DNA from: a virus
Direction: 5' to 3' (one strand)
DNA: 24,109 bases
IMG/VR virus record: IMGVR_UViG_3300025769_000830
Location: 1-24,109 of that record
Notes under the pieces: model-generated
Databases searched by the model: none
Seen by the model: the letters and a program-made list of their open reading frames with translations, nothing else
What the model was told of the DNA's origin: nothing
Shown here: positions 6,728 through 14,482 of the stretch, piece by piece
How positions within the stretch are numbered: the first letter of the stretch is position 1
Layout: each line of letters begins with the position of its first letter
Made by a program: the position numbers and the translations under genes

Positions 6728-9431
6728 CTATTACCTCAATATAAGCTTCTGTGCATCTACAATTAGCAATTAAGCTAATTGGAGCATTAGGATCTCTAGG
6801 AGCATCCAACTTAATACCATTATACAGATAAAAACTATTCAGAGGAACTCTTTGATTGTCTAGCTCAAAATGTGCTTCTCTTACAACTCCATCTCTCCTA
6901 GATACCCACTCTTTTTCTAAAGTCTTGCCTGTAGCTTTAGCAGCTCTTTGCTGACTCCAAGAACTAACTTTACCAACTTCTGTTCTAGCTATATTCTTAG
7001 CTCTACCTAAGTTCTGTCCTCCTAGAACTGTATTAATTCTTTTAGCTAACTCATTAAAAAACTTATCTCCATCAGGAGTACCTGCAACAGGATTAACTAT
7101 TCCAAGCTCCTCAAACTCTTTTATTGTCTTTGTTATCTGTGTAGTAATTCTTTTCTTAGTAGTTGCATTTAAGTCATTCATAACTTTCTTAGCATTATCT
7201 TGCACAAAATTAGCTGCTTGTGAATCTTGAAATAGGGATCTAACTTCAGCAGGAACTTCTCTTTGTCCTCTATAAAAGCCACTCTCAACAACTTTCTTTA
7301 TAGTCCTGCCCTCTGGAAGTAAGCCTGATAGAGTTCCAAATACAGTTCTTATTGCTTGTTCCTCATCAATCTGTACTCCTAAATCAACAGGATCTGCTGC
7401 TTTAAAGTTTTCCTGTGCAGGAAAAAGATTATCCCAAGTTCTTACTGACATATCATCCCCAAGAGAATAAAACAATGGTAATAACTCTTTATCAAACTTA
7501 GATTCATTTAAGAATATATCTACATTAGTTTCTAGTGCAGCTAAATCATGACTACCTTTAGCAACATTAGATAAGCCTCTCTTTTGTCTGTTAAGTTCTT
7601 TTGCATAAATATTAGACATATACTCACTCCAAGCATTCTCTAATCCATTTATAGCTTTCCAGAGTTCTTTCTTTTCTATCTCTGTTCTGTAGTGTTTAAC
7701 AGTAGGAAGTCCTAGTATCTTTACTGTTGGCTCTTGCCATCCATATAGTGGATAATTAATTGTTTTATTTTCTTTAACTTTATCTGCTTCTTTAGTAGCC
7801 CAATTAGCAGCTCTCATTTTGTTACTCTTAGATATATCTCCACCCCATAACAACCAAGCTACCTGCCCTGCTGTTGGTCTATCACTATCTCCATTAAGAT
7901 AATCATTAGCTTTCTCTGAATCTAAATCTCCCTCATGCCTAGCAAACCAAGCTGCCATTCTTACAACTTTGTTATCACTAATCTTTCCACTAGCCATTTC
8001 TCTGGCTTCTCTCTTTGTTTTATCTGTCAAGCCACTACCTGCAAACTCTAAGAGATCTAATCCTCTTTGTGCATTCTTTTGTATATAACTAGGAACTTTA
8101 TCTACTTTTGTTTCTACTTCCTCAGCTTTTTCCTCAACAGTTTCATCAGAAGCATATTCTGTATCTCCATTGTGATACATTGTTACATCTGTTCCATCTA
8201 CAGGAACTTCTGCAATAGTCATATTTCTTACAAAGTAATCTCCATTGTCTAGTGCAGGTAACTGATTAGCTTGTCTAGCTTCATTAACAGTTACAAATCC
8301 TGCATTAAATCCTGTTACAACTCTCTGCATAGTTGCATCCTCATCTTGACTTAAAGCTCTTACATTAGAAAGATCATACTTAAAGCAGTAATCTGAGTTG
8401 TCCTCAAAGTCTTGTAGTAATAATTGTTTAGTAAATTCATTAGCAAAGTGATTCCACATAGGAATTAGCTTTTGTTCTGTAAAGAACTCTCTAAGCTCTT
8501 TTGCATTAGAGTATGTTGCTCTCTCTAGTCCTGCACCAAGTCCTGCTAATATTGCAGGAACACCTAGCACAGCAGATATTCTCTCCTCATTGATGTATCT
8601 CAGTTTGCCTATTTCTAAATCTTTAGGGCTAAAAGAAAGAGTTTTTATATCTACTTCTCCACCAGATATTACTAATGGTCTGCCTCTATTCTCTCCTCCA
8701 AATCTCCTACCAAATACCTCAGCTATGTTCTCAGCTTCATCACTTGTCATAGATAAATCATTCTTTGGAGATATAACAACACTAGGAACACCTGTATTTT
8801 TAACTAAAGCTGCTCCCATCTGTGAAGCTGCTGCATCTCCTAATACTTCTACCATTACTGATCTAAGAGGAGATAATCCTCTCCTGTGGTTTCTAGGATC
8901 TATTCTCTCTCTTAAGTGAATCATATCCTCAGGCAATATGGTCATAGTGTTGCCTTTTTGCTTATATTCATATTTAGTTATTAACTGTTCTGTGTTGCCT
9001 TTTACTTCAACCATCTCTGGAAGTAGAGGAATAAGTTGAATTACAGCTCCTGATTCATTTCTAAGTTTAAGTAAGAAAGCATCTCCAGACACAGCTACAG
9101 AAGTAACAATGTAGTTATTCAGTAGAGAAGCTGTCATATTTGGATTAGGATTCTCTAAAAGTATTGCAGCAGGATGCTTATTAATATATTCATCTCCCTC
9201 TTGTGTCTTTAAATATACTTTAAGTGGTGGCTCACTAAAAGCTGTACCAAGTACATTTAAACAAGCAAGAGCAGCTGAGTTACCCTCTGGGCTCATTTGA
9301 TTGACTCCACTAAAATAACCTGCATCAGTATTGAATGGAAATACTACTTGTGATGTTGGATACTGCCCAGATTTCTTTTCTGTTTGTACTTCCTGAGCAA
9401 AGAAGCCTCTAATATTATCTCTAATTCCCAA
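6720..9431 (-). CDS. Portal protein fused to a MuF-type minor head domain
   Basis: At 903 aa this is about twice the size of an HK97-type portal. Residues 1 to about 420 are the portal (start MGIRDNIRGFF; QMSPEGNSAALACLNVLGTA; VFGRRFGGENRGRP; LGVPAILAGLGAGLERATYS). Residues about 445-550 form a distinct domain (LTDKTKREAREMASGKIS, VRMAAWFARHEGDL, AGQVAWLLWGGD) that I recall from other phage head proteins. Residues about 770-903 look like a MuF head-morphogenesis domain (LGRAKNIARTEVGKVSS, WVSRRDGVVREAH, ending LIANCRCTEAYIEV). The start is TTG at 9431, immediately after the terL stop, with GGAG about 10 nt upstream; the MGIRD beginning supports it. No separate minor head gene exists, so the fusion likely supplies both functions. 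Confidence 0.9.
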   Translation of the reverse strand: MGIRDNIRGFFAQEVQTEKKSGQYPTSQVVFPFNTDAGYFSGVNQMSPEGNSAALACLNVLGTAFSEPPLKVYLKTQEGDEYINKHPAAILLENPNPNMTASLLNNYIVTSVAVSGDAFLLKLRNESGAVIQLIPLLPEMVEVKGNTEQLITKYEYKQKGNTMTILPEDMIHLRERIDPRNHRRGLSPLRSVMVEVLGDAAASQMGAALVKNTGVPSVVISPKNDLSMTSDEAENIAEVFGRRFGGENRGRPLVISGGEVDIKTLSFSPKDLEIGKLRYINEERISAVLGVPAILAGLGAGLERATYSNAKELREFFTEQKLIPMWNHFANEFTKQLLLQDFEDNSDYCFKYDLSNVRALSQDEDATMQRVVTGFNAGFVTVNEARQANQLPALDNGDYFVRNMTIAEVPVDGTDVTMYHNGDTEYASDETVEEKAEEVETKVDKVPSYIQKNAQRGLDLLEFAGSGLTDKTKREAREMASGKISDNKVVRMAAWFARHEGDLDSEKANDYLNGDSDRPTAGQVAWLLWGGDISKSNKMRAANWATKEADKVKENKTINYPLYGWQEPTVKILGLPTVKHYRTEIEKKELWKAINGLENAWSEYMSNIYAKELNRQKRGLSNVAKGSHDLAALETNVDIFLNESKFDKELLPLFYSLGDDMSVRTWDNLFPAQENFKAADPVDLGVQIDEEQAIRTVFGTLSGLLPEGRTIKKVVESGFYRGQREVPAEVRSLFQDSQAANFVQDNAKKVMNDLNATTKKRITTQITKTIKEFEELGIVNPVAGTPDGDKFFNELAKRINTVLGGQNLGRAKNIARTEVGKVSSWSQQRAAKATGKTLEKEWVSRRDGVVREAHFELDNQRVPLNSFYLYNGIKLDAPRDPNAPISLIANCRCTEAYIEVIDE

Positions 9432-10661
9432 TTAGGTTACACTCCAATTTGTCTTTCTAACTATTCCAAACCTAGCTGCATAAGCTAAGGCATCCACCAT
9501 ATCATCATGAGATCCAGAGGATGGAAAGCTAGTTAATTCTCTTTCAAATTCTACAAGCCATTTAGCATTTTTCAAAAACCATATAGTGCCATTTTCTACA
9601 CCTGCAGCTGCAGGTACAGCTCTAGCAGTTTTACTTTTATCTGCTTTTAAGTTCCTTATAGGCAAACCCTGCCTCCTAGCCATCTGAATTATTCCTAAAC
9701 CAAAACTAGAATCCTCCACTCCCAACCAAGACATATTGTATTCATCAATCTTTGCTTCTATCTGTGGGAGTAACTCTGGAGCTTCTAATCTAGCTCTGAA
9801 TACATCCATTACTAAAAGCTTACCACTAGGAGTAGATCCTACTGTTATTATTACTGAGTAATCAGCAGTTTCTTTAATACTCAAAGCTGTGTCCATAGTG
9901 CCAAAGATAGATAGCTCAGAATGCTTTACTACTTCATCTCCTAAGACATACTCAGGATCATCTCCTGCAATAGTGTCATAATACTTAAACCATTCTCTTT
10001 TAAACATGTGTCCTACCTCTGTAAATTCTGCTAAGAACTCCTGAGCATATACCATTGAGCCTAACTCCTCTTTGGCTTGTGCTAACTCATCTTTATTTAT
10101 TCTAGGAGATTGCTCTGTAGGATAATGAAATACTTTCCAATCAGCTCTCCTTTTAGCATTATCAAACAACTCATAAAACCAATTTATGCCATTAGGTGTT
10201 GATATAAACAAAGCTTTGCCTAAGCTATCAGATAAGATTGGTCTAACTGTATCCCATGTTTCTTTATCTTGATAAGCTACCTCATCAAAGATTATTAAAG
10301 ATATACCACCTGCACCTCTAAGAGTTTCTGGCTTATTAGCTGATTTAATCTGTATAGATCCACCATTAGCTAAAACTATTCTTTTCTCTACCTCTCTTGT
10401 TTCTGCATAGTCCTCAGGTAATTGTCTGACTAAGCTTTTTAGATTAAGCCAAGACTCTAAAGCCTGTGGATATACAGGAAAGATAATCCAAACTTTTAAA
10501 CCTTTCAATGCTTGATCTACTGCTGCAACTAAAGATAAAGTAGTTTTACCCCATCTCCTACCACAAACAGCAATTATAAATCTGTGTTCATCTAATGCTT
10601 TTATAACTTCTAATTGTCCAGAATGTAAATCAGGTGGAGTAGCCTCAATAATCTGGCTCAT
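9432..10661 (-). CDS. terL: Terminase large subunit
   Basis: This 409-aa packaging ATPase-nuclease has Walker A CGRRWGKTT (residues 33-41), a conserved SANKPETLRGAGG loop, and Walker B LIIFDEV (Asp126, Glu127). The motif III / coupling segment is LFISTPNG. The RNase H-like nuclease has acidic residues at FGTMDTAL (Asp257), WLGVEDSSF (Glu316/Asp317) and SHDDMVDALAYA (Asp386, Asp387, Asp390). All parts are intact. The ATG overlaps the methyltransferase stop by one base. The methyltransferase sits between it and terS, which is not the usual arrangement. Confidence 0.96.
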   Translation of the reverse strand: MSQIIEATPPDLHSGQLEVIKALDEHRFIIAVCGRRWGKTTLSLVAAVDQALKGLKVWIIFPVYPQALESWLNLKSLVRQLPEDYAETREVEKRIVLANGGSIQIKSANKPETLRGAGGISLIIFDEVAYQDKETWDTVRPILSDSLGKALFISTPNGINWFYELFDNAKRRADWKVFHYPTEQSPRINKDELAQAKEELGSMVYAQEFLAEFTEVGHMFKREWFKYYDTIAGDDPEYVLGDEVVKHSELSIFGTMDTALSIKETADYSVIITVGSTPSGKLLVMDVFRARLEAPELLPQIEAKIDEYNMSWLGVEDSSFGLGIIQMARRQGLPIRNLKADKSKTARAVPAAAGVENGTIWFLKNAKWLVEFERELTSFPSSGSHDDMVDALAYAARFGIVRKTNWSVT

Positions 10662-11191
10662 CAGACTTCATTACCCCAAACATCCCAACCATCAGCTTTT
10701 TCTCTTGCAAAAAGTTCTATTCTAGGTAAATCTCCAACAAGTTCTACTATTTTATCTCTAACTTCATCTGGCTTTTTAGAATGTTCCATGATTCTTGCAT
10801 CAATAACTGAATGAACAGATTTAGATATTCTTTTAGGCTTACCTTTTCTAAAAATTAAACATAGTTCAGCATTACTTCTAGTCCATTGCCCTAAACCCCA
10901 AAACCATGAATCTGAAATTTTATTTTTTTTAACCCAAGTAAAACCATTAGTTGCATATTCAAAACCCCAATTTTTAGCAATTTCAAATACTTTATCTAAT
11001 ATTGGAAAAGTAACCCACATAAATAAAATACAATCATTATCAGCAATATCATTAACAGGCATATTTTTTATATCATCAATAGTCATAACTGAATAATGAT
11101 TACTTTGATTTTTTTTTCCACCACTCCAATAACTCCAAGCAGGATCTGCATAGATAATTTTATATTTTTTATCAGGAAAAGGTATCATCAT
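10661..11191 (-). CDS. MT-A70 family DNA adenine N6-methyltransferase
   Basis: This protein of about 176 aa is expected to transfer a methyl group from SAM to adenine N6. The catalytic motif is DPAW (residues 16-19, IIYADPAWSYW), the MT-A70 variant of DPPW. Other family blocks are HYSVMTIDDIKNMPV, CILFMWVTFPIL, GFEYATNGFTWVKKN, GQWTRSNAELCLIFRKGKP, SKKPDEVRDKIVELVG and IELFAREKADGWDVWGNE. The set looks complete for a phage-sized enzyme. Two adjacent ATGs (11191 and 11188) overlap the end of terS by about 20 nt; GGGAG inside terS favours the second. No cognate nuclease is adjacent, so an orphan protective or regulatory enzyme is likely. The target site is unknown. Confidence 0.9.
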   Translation of the reverse strand: MMIPFPDKKYKIIYADPAWSYWSGGKKNQSNHYSVMTIDDIKNMPVNDIADNDCILFMWVTFPILDKVFEIAKNWGFEYATNGFTWVKKNKISDSWFWGLGQWTRSNAELCLIFRKGKPKRISKSVHSVIDARIMEHSKKPDEVRDKIVELVGDLPRIELFAREKADGWDVWGNEV

Positions 11192-11672
11192 CCTGCTCCC
11201 AATCCCACTTGAACTTAATCTGTGGTTGTTCTATGTGATTTACTGTTACTTGTGGAGTACCTAAGCCATAGATTTGGCTTATCATCTTATAGCAAACATC
11301 TAACAATCCTTTTAATTCAGTAGGATTGAGTGATGCTAAATCTCTTTCATTTATTTCATTAATAATTCTAAAAATTACAGGCTTAAGCTCATTAGCTAGA
11401 TCTCTTGCAGTTTCTCCTACTTGAGCAAAAACTTCCCCAATTATTTGTTCATTTAGCATTTTATTAATAGCTTTGACTCTATCTAACCATTGATTCTTAG
11501 CAGAGATTTGGTATATTCTCCTCTCTGACAAACTGAAATTTTGTGCAACTCTAGGTAGTGTTCTACCTGCACCTAAACCTAAATAATACTGAAATCTTTT
11601 AAAATCAATATTAGATTCTCCTACTTGTTGTTGATTAGGTAAAGCTAAAGACATATCATCTATATAATCCAT
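11172..11672 (-). CDS. terS: Terminase small subunit
   Basis: This 166-aa protein has an N-terminal DNA-binding segment (residues about 25-65): FQYYLGLGAGRTLPRVAQNF then SLSERRIYQISAKNQWLDRV. This is the helix-turn-helix pattern of small terminase subunits that select phage DNA. A long helix and oligomerisation region follow (EVFAQVGETARDLANELKPV). The end is acidic (FKWDWEQDDDTFS). Just downstream come the methyltransferase and terL. No ribosome site precedes ATG 11672; instead TATACT lies exactly 6 nt upstream (11679-11684), suggesting a leaderless transcript. A second in-frame ATG (11654) also lacks a ribosome site. Confidence 0.82.
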   Translation of the reverse strand: MDYIDDMSLALPNQQQVGESNIDFKRFQYYLGLGAGRTLPRVAQNFSLSERRIYQISAKNQWLDRVKAINKMLNEQIIGEVFAQVGETARDLANELKPVIFRIINEINERDLASLNPTELKGLLDVCYKMISQIYGLGTPQVTVNHIEQPQIKFKWDWEQDDDTFS

Positions 11673-11678
11673 AGATTA

Positions 11679-11684
11679 AGTATA
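11679..11684 (-). promoter_or_regulatory. Possible -10 element of a leaderless terS transcript
   Basis: On the minus strand TATACT is followed by six bases and then the terS ATG, so transcription would start at or next to the A of ATG. There is no Shine-Dalgarno match in the intervening 75 bases. No good -35 hexamer is visible at 16-18 nt. The element is part of a 15-base sequence (11676-11690) repeated at 21284-21298. Confidence 0.45.
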
Positions 11685-11748
11685 ACTTATTATTTGTTTT
11701 TACAATGCAAACTACAACCACAGCAAAGATTAATACAAATATAATTCA

Positions 11749-12270
11749 TTAGTGATTGTGCATATAAGCTTCAAGATAGGTAATTCTATCTCTTAAGTTA
11801 TCAAACTCCCATGATTCAAGCTGATTATTCTCTAAAGTTGTTATTTTCTTTAGCAGATCTTGCCATTCCCACTTCATTAGCTCATAAGCTTGTGAATCTT
11901 GAGGAGGATTGTTTAGCTCAGAAATATATCTAGCCTGAAAATCCTCAACTTTCCATTCTAAATCTCTTACTTCTGACTCTAAGTTCTGGTAATTAGCTCT
12001 TAGTGTTGTTAATTCTGTTTCTAAAAACTCTGAATTATAAGCCTCTTGCTCAAGAGCATATATTTTCTCATAAAGAACAGCAATATCATTAGAAACCATT
12101 GTTGATTCTTTAAGAGCTTGAAAATCATATTCAATAGTGTTCATTCTCTCATCTATGTTTGTAAGAGTATTTATAACAGCTCCTAAGCTTTGAACTCCTG
12201 CTCCAATAGATCCCATAAGAGTTATAGCAGTAACAACTATTGCAAGATTATCTTTTATTTTACTAATCAT
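11749..12270 (-). CDS. Membrane-anchored coiled-coil protein
   Basis: This 173-aa protein has one N-terminal membrane segment (about residues 8-34, LAIVVTAITLMGSIGAGVQS onward). An almost continuous acidic coiled coil follows to the end (for example LETELTTLRANYQNLESEVR), with Leu/Ile heptads and unusually many Trp in WEWQDLLKK and ESWEF. It has no catalytic motif. Its place near the end of the pre-terminase block, beside another short hydrophobic coiled-coil protein, fits a lysis accessory, a superinfection protein or a membrane tether; none is proven. ATG 12270 overlaps the preceding tiny ORF as ATGA; 76 noncoding bases separate it from terS. Confidence 0.62.
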   Translation of the reverse strand: MISKIKDNLAIVVTAITLMGSIGAGVQSLGAVINTLTNIDERMNTIEYDFQALKESTMVSNDIAVLYEKIYALEQEAYNSEFLETELTTLRANYQNLESEVRDLEWKVEDFQARYISELNNPPQDSQAYELMKWEWQDLLKKITTLENNQLESWEFDNLRDRITYLEAYMHNH

Positions 12271-12374
12271 ATTTTACAGGCATCTCCACAATCATTCTCA
12301 AATTCTTGTGATGTATCTATAAAAACAGGATTGTCTGTAATTAAATTATCAGGAAGTATAAAATCTTTATCCAA
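12267..12374 (-). CDS. Tiny acidic ORF, 35 aa
   Basis: This short ORF fills the gap between two clear genes. TTG 12374 has AGGTGG 5 nt upstream, and the TGA stop overlaps the next ATG (ATGA). The product begins MDKDFILPDNLITDNP and ends ENDCGDACKI, with two cysteines near the end. A GTG at 12383 is an alternative start. The support is the tight coupling on both sides; no family is recognised. Confidence 0.4.
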   Translation of the reverse strand: MDKDFILPDNLITDNPVFIDTSQEFENDCGDACKI

Positions 12375-12375
12375 A

Positions 12376-12588
12376 CTAGCCACCTAGTTTTATAAGAATC
12401 TCAGTTATTGCTGAATTTAGTTCTTGTTCCCTCATAGCTAAAGACATTAAATCCTCTTTAGCATCTGTTATTTGTACCATTAAAACAGCTACTTCTTGCT
12501 GCAAATCATTAACAGTTTTAAATAACCATCCAACTAATGCAGCTAAACCACCCTGCAATACTTGACTTAAATTAACTTGTGCTTTCAT
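12376..12588 (-). CDS. Small hydrophobic/coiled-coil protein
   Basis: This 70-aa protein has a hydrophobic helix at residues about 8-24 (SQVLQGGLAALVGWLFKTVN) followed by an amphipathic coiled coil (LQQEVAVLMVQITDAKEDLM). The layout resembles that of the larger coiled-coil membrane protein just downstream, and the two may act together. A holin or pinholin-like role is conceivable from size, but the hydrophobic stretch is short. ATG 12588 has no evident ribosome site; the stop is TAG at 12376. Confidence 0.5.
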   Translation of the reverse strand: MKAQVNLSQVLQGGLAALVGWLFKTVNDLQQEVAVLMVQITDAKEDLMSLAMREQELNSAITEILIKLGG

Positions 12589-12594
12589 ATAATA

Positions 12595-12810
12595 TCAATG
12601 TACAGGCAAGATACAAAATAATGAAATTCTAATAGGCTCTTTTGTGTTGTTTTCTAGTACCCATGCAGAAATTTTATTATTTGCAAATAGTTGTATTGTG
12701 CCATATTTCCAGAGTATCTTTTTTGTCTGTGGATCTATAATTCTTAAATCTGTAGGAATTACAAACTTAACTTTTTGATGCTTCTTGTATTCAATGTTCT
12801 GGTATATCAT
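12595..12810 (-). CDS. Unknown small basic protein
   Basis: This 71-aa protein begins MIYQNIEYKKHQKVKFVIPT if read from ATG 12810; a TTG six bases upstream is the other possible start. It is beta-rich with alternating hydrophobic and lysine residues (LRIIDPQTKKILWKYGTIQL, then KISAWVLEN), and ends FCILPVH. It overlaps the end of the preceding gene by 20 nt. Nothing in it matches a family I recognise; the fold could be a small OB- or SH3-like barrel. Confidence 0.5.
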   Translation of the reverse strand: MIYQNIEYKKHQKVKFVIPTDLRIIDPQTKKILWKYGTIQLFANNKISAWVLENNTKEPIRISLFCILPVH

Positions 12811-13222
12811 CCCCAAACATTTCTCTATAGTGCATTTTTTTAGCAGCTTTCCTGTAACTATGAGGATCTAATGCCTCTCTAAGTAGTTTGTTCTCATCAT
12901 CTTTTAAGTTTGTATAAAAAATATGTAAAAAATTATATAGAGTTTCAACAGTTTCATCTATAACAGTTGCACTTCCAAGCTCTGTCATAGTGTTTATATC
13001 AAATCTATCTCCCTTATTCAATACAATCTCTACAAGTGTTTGCATACCTTTAAGCATCATAGAGAAAGTTACTCCACCCTGACTTGTACCGAACAATGGA
13101 TGTTCTTTTGTTCCATCAATCTCTTTTATATTTTCAATCTTATCTATAAGAGTATGTTCAGAATTAATCAGCATTATGATGGCTCTATAGCCATAATTTA
13201 TTTCATCAGCAGCATATTCCAT
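12791..13222 (-). CDS. Unknown helical protein, 143 aa
   Basis: The product begins MEYAADEINYGYRAIIMLIN and appears mostly helical, with GGVTFSMMLKGMQTLVEIVL in the middle and an acidic/basic C-terminus (KLLREALDPHSYRKAAKKMH). No motif is recognised. ATG 13222 has AGAGGT 5 nt upstream and overlaps the preceding gene by 17 nt. The only CpG seen in the window (13090-13091) lies here, across a Phe-Gly codon boundary (TTC|GGT). Confidence 0.55.
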   Translation of the reverse strand: MEYAADEINYGYRAIIMLINSEHTLIDKIENIKEIDGTKEHPLFGTSQGGVTFSMMLKGMQTLVEIVLNKGDRFDINTMTELGSATVIDETVETLYNFLHIFYTNLKDDENKLLREALDPHSYRKAAKKMHYREMFGDDIPEH

Positions 13223-13775
13223 TTTTACCTCTTAAATTTACATTTCTTTGAGCCATTGGGATTCTACCATTACCCTGCTCCATAATATCTATGTGATTTT
13301 CTAAGCAATCACAGAAATTTCTATCTAGCAATTCTTTATAAAGATAATAAATCTTTTGTAGTGGAATTTTATATGATTTCTCTCCAGAAGCCTTATTTAC
13401 TTTGTAGGATTCTTTTATTTCCTCTATATCTATGCCTATAAACCTATTTGGAACACAATTAAGAAATATTAATCCTGATCTTGTATTCTTTGCCTGTGCT
13501 TTCTTTTTTAGATTATCTACTTTACTTGCTGAAATCCATAAATTACTTATATAATCTTTGTCAAAATTATGCCAATAACCAACAACCTGAAGCTCCATAA
13601 CATAAAGATTATTAAGTATTTTACAAACATAGTCCTCTGCAAAGTCCTCCTCATCTTTTATAACCTGCCAATTATTAGCTTCACAGACTTGATTCCAGAA
13701 TGGTCTAGCTTTTCTAACATCATAAAGATCATATTCCTCTGCTTTAAAATCTCTCCTATTGTTAGCATTAACCAT
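13206..13775 (-). CDS. Unknown 189-aa protein, possible nuclease-like fold
   Basis: I start at ATG 13775 (MVNANNRRDFKAEEYDLYDV), which overlaps the transglycosylase stop; the frame is open upstream to 13823 but that would overlap far more. The middle, with VMELQVVGYWHNFDKDYISN, ISASKVDNLKKKAQ and SGLIFLNCVPNRFIGIDIEE, has an E-x-strand, lysine-bearing strand, helix and strand order that faintly recalls PD-(D/E)XK nucleases. The canonical E-x-K is not there (ELQ instead), so this is only a hint. The C-terminus has paired cysteines (FCDCLENH, ending GICC). Confidence 0.55.
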   Translation of the reverse strand: MVNANNRRDFKAEEYDLYDVRKARPFWNQVCEANNWQVIKDEEDFAEDYVCKILNNLYVMELQVVGYWHNFDKDYISNLWISASKVDNLKKKAQAKNTRSGLIFLNCVPNRFIGIDIEEIKESYKVNKASGEKSYKIPLQKIYYLYKELLDRNFCDCLENHIDIMEQGNGRIPMAQRNVNLRGKNGICC

Positions 13776-14181
13776 ATCTCCCCCAACAATGCTTACTACT
13801 GTTCCAATGAAACCAACCATCATAATAGGAAAGCCATCTAGCAGCTTTTACATTAGTTTCTGGATCATACATATCTAAGTCTTTATTATAGATATCATCC
13901 TCAAGCCATTTCTCAGTTCTATTATTAAATTGAAACAAACCCTGATCTATTGAGCCATCTCTGTTATAGCCTGTAGCATTAGCATATCCTCTACTTTCAC
14001 AATAAATAACAGTTAATGCAAGAGCTTCATCCTCTTTAAAGTGGATATTAACTAATGGAATCCACTCCTGCACCTGTTCTATTAACTCACATTGATTAGA
14101 TACTTTATATATATCAGTTACTTCATCTAGGTTAAAATGAACAGTACCTAACAATGAGCAAGTTAATAAAAGTTCTATCAA
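13768..14181 (-). CDS. Lysozyme-like transglycosylase (SLT-type), probably secreted
   Basis: This 137-aa protein has a hydrophobic N-terminus (MIELLLTCSLLGTVHF) suggestive of a signal or anchor. A lysozyme-superfamily core follows: ALALTVIYCESRGYANATGY with candidate catalytic Glu62, then SIDQGLFQFN (residues about 77-86), and a C-terminal DPETNVKAARWLSYYDGWFH. The E-S-x-x-N/G...D-x-G-L-F-Q-x-N order is that of SLT/transglycosylase-like peptidoglycan enzymes. Cys61 and Cys132 could form a disulphide. The start must be TTG 14181, with no ribosome site and no internal Met, so initiation looks weak. It is placed in the pre-terminase block, far from the holin. Lysis or wall entry are both possible. 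Confidence 0.78.
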   Translation of the reverse strand: MIELLLTCSLLGTVHFNLDEVTDIYKVSNQCELIEQVQEWIPLVNIHFKEDEALALTVIYCESRGYANATGYNRDGSIDQGLFQFNNRTEKWLEDDIYNKDLDMYDPETNVKAARWLSYYDGWFHWNSSKHCWGRYG

Positions 14182-14182
14182 T

Positions 14183-14482
14183 TTATGATGCCCAATCTTT
14201 TATATAGGCATAATGCTTTCTTGGAGTTCCATCCATATTTAGTTTACCTTTAACCTTAAAATTACAATTACACTCCTCTTTATAAATTTTAGAATTGTAA
14301 TCTCTATTTAATCTATGCACAGCTTTTCTTAAGTTTCCAGAAGTAGAAAACTCTGGATCTAATGAACAAATCCTGCCCTCTACTTCTAAAATATATCTAA
14401 TTTTTCTAAATTCTGATATATCTTTCTCTAAAAAAAGCATTTCAGTAAAACTATGCTTATTCCTAGCAAATAAACCTAACAT
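14183..14482 (-). CDS. Putative winged-helix DNA-binding protein
   Basis: In this 99-aa protein, FRKIRYILEVEGRICSLDPE, then GNLRKAVHRLNRDYNSKI and HYAYIKDW, fit a winged helix: helix, G-R-I-C-S turn, recognition helix with R-L-N-R, and a beta wing. Similar small winged-helix proteins occur in many phage early regions. CNCNF adds a cysteine pair in the wing. ATG 14482 overlaps the previous stop (TAATG). A role in regulating phage or host transcription is an inference. Confidence 0.5.
   Translation of the reverse strand: MLGLFARNKHSFTEMLFLEKDISEFRKIRYILEVEGRICSLDPEFSTSGNLRKAVHRLNRDYNSKIYKEECNCNFKVKGKLNMDGTPRKHYAYIKDWAS

Noticed and set aside
11172-11672. Bacteroidetes-type host suggested by the missing ribosome site at terS
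   Set aside because: Most other genes have strong Shine-Dalgarno sites and the main promoter is of TTGACA type, which does not fit Bacteroidetes expression signals.
13206-13823. Longer form of the 189-aa unknown protein starting at 13823
   Set aside because: It would overlap the transglycosylase by 56 nt and has a hydrophobic leader unlike the rest; ATG 13775 gives a short overlap typical of this genome.
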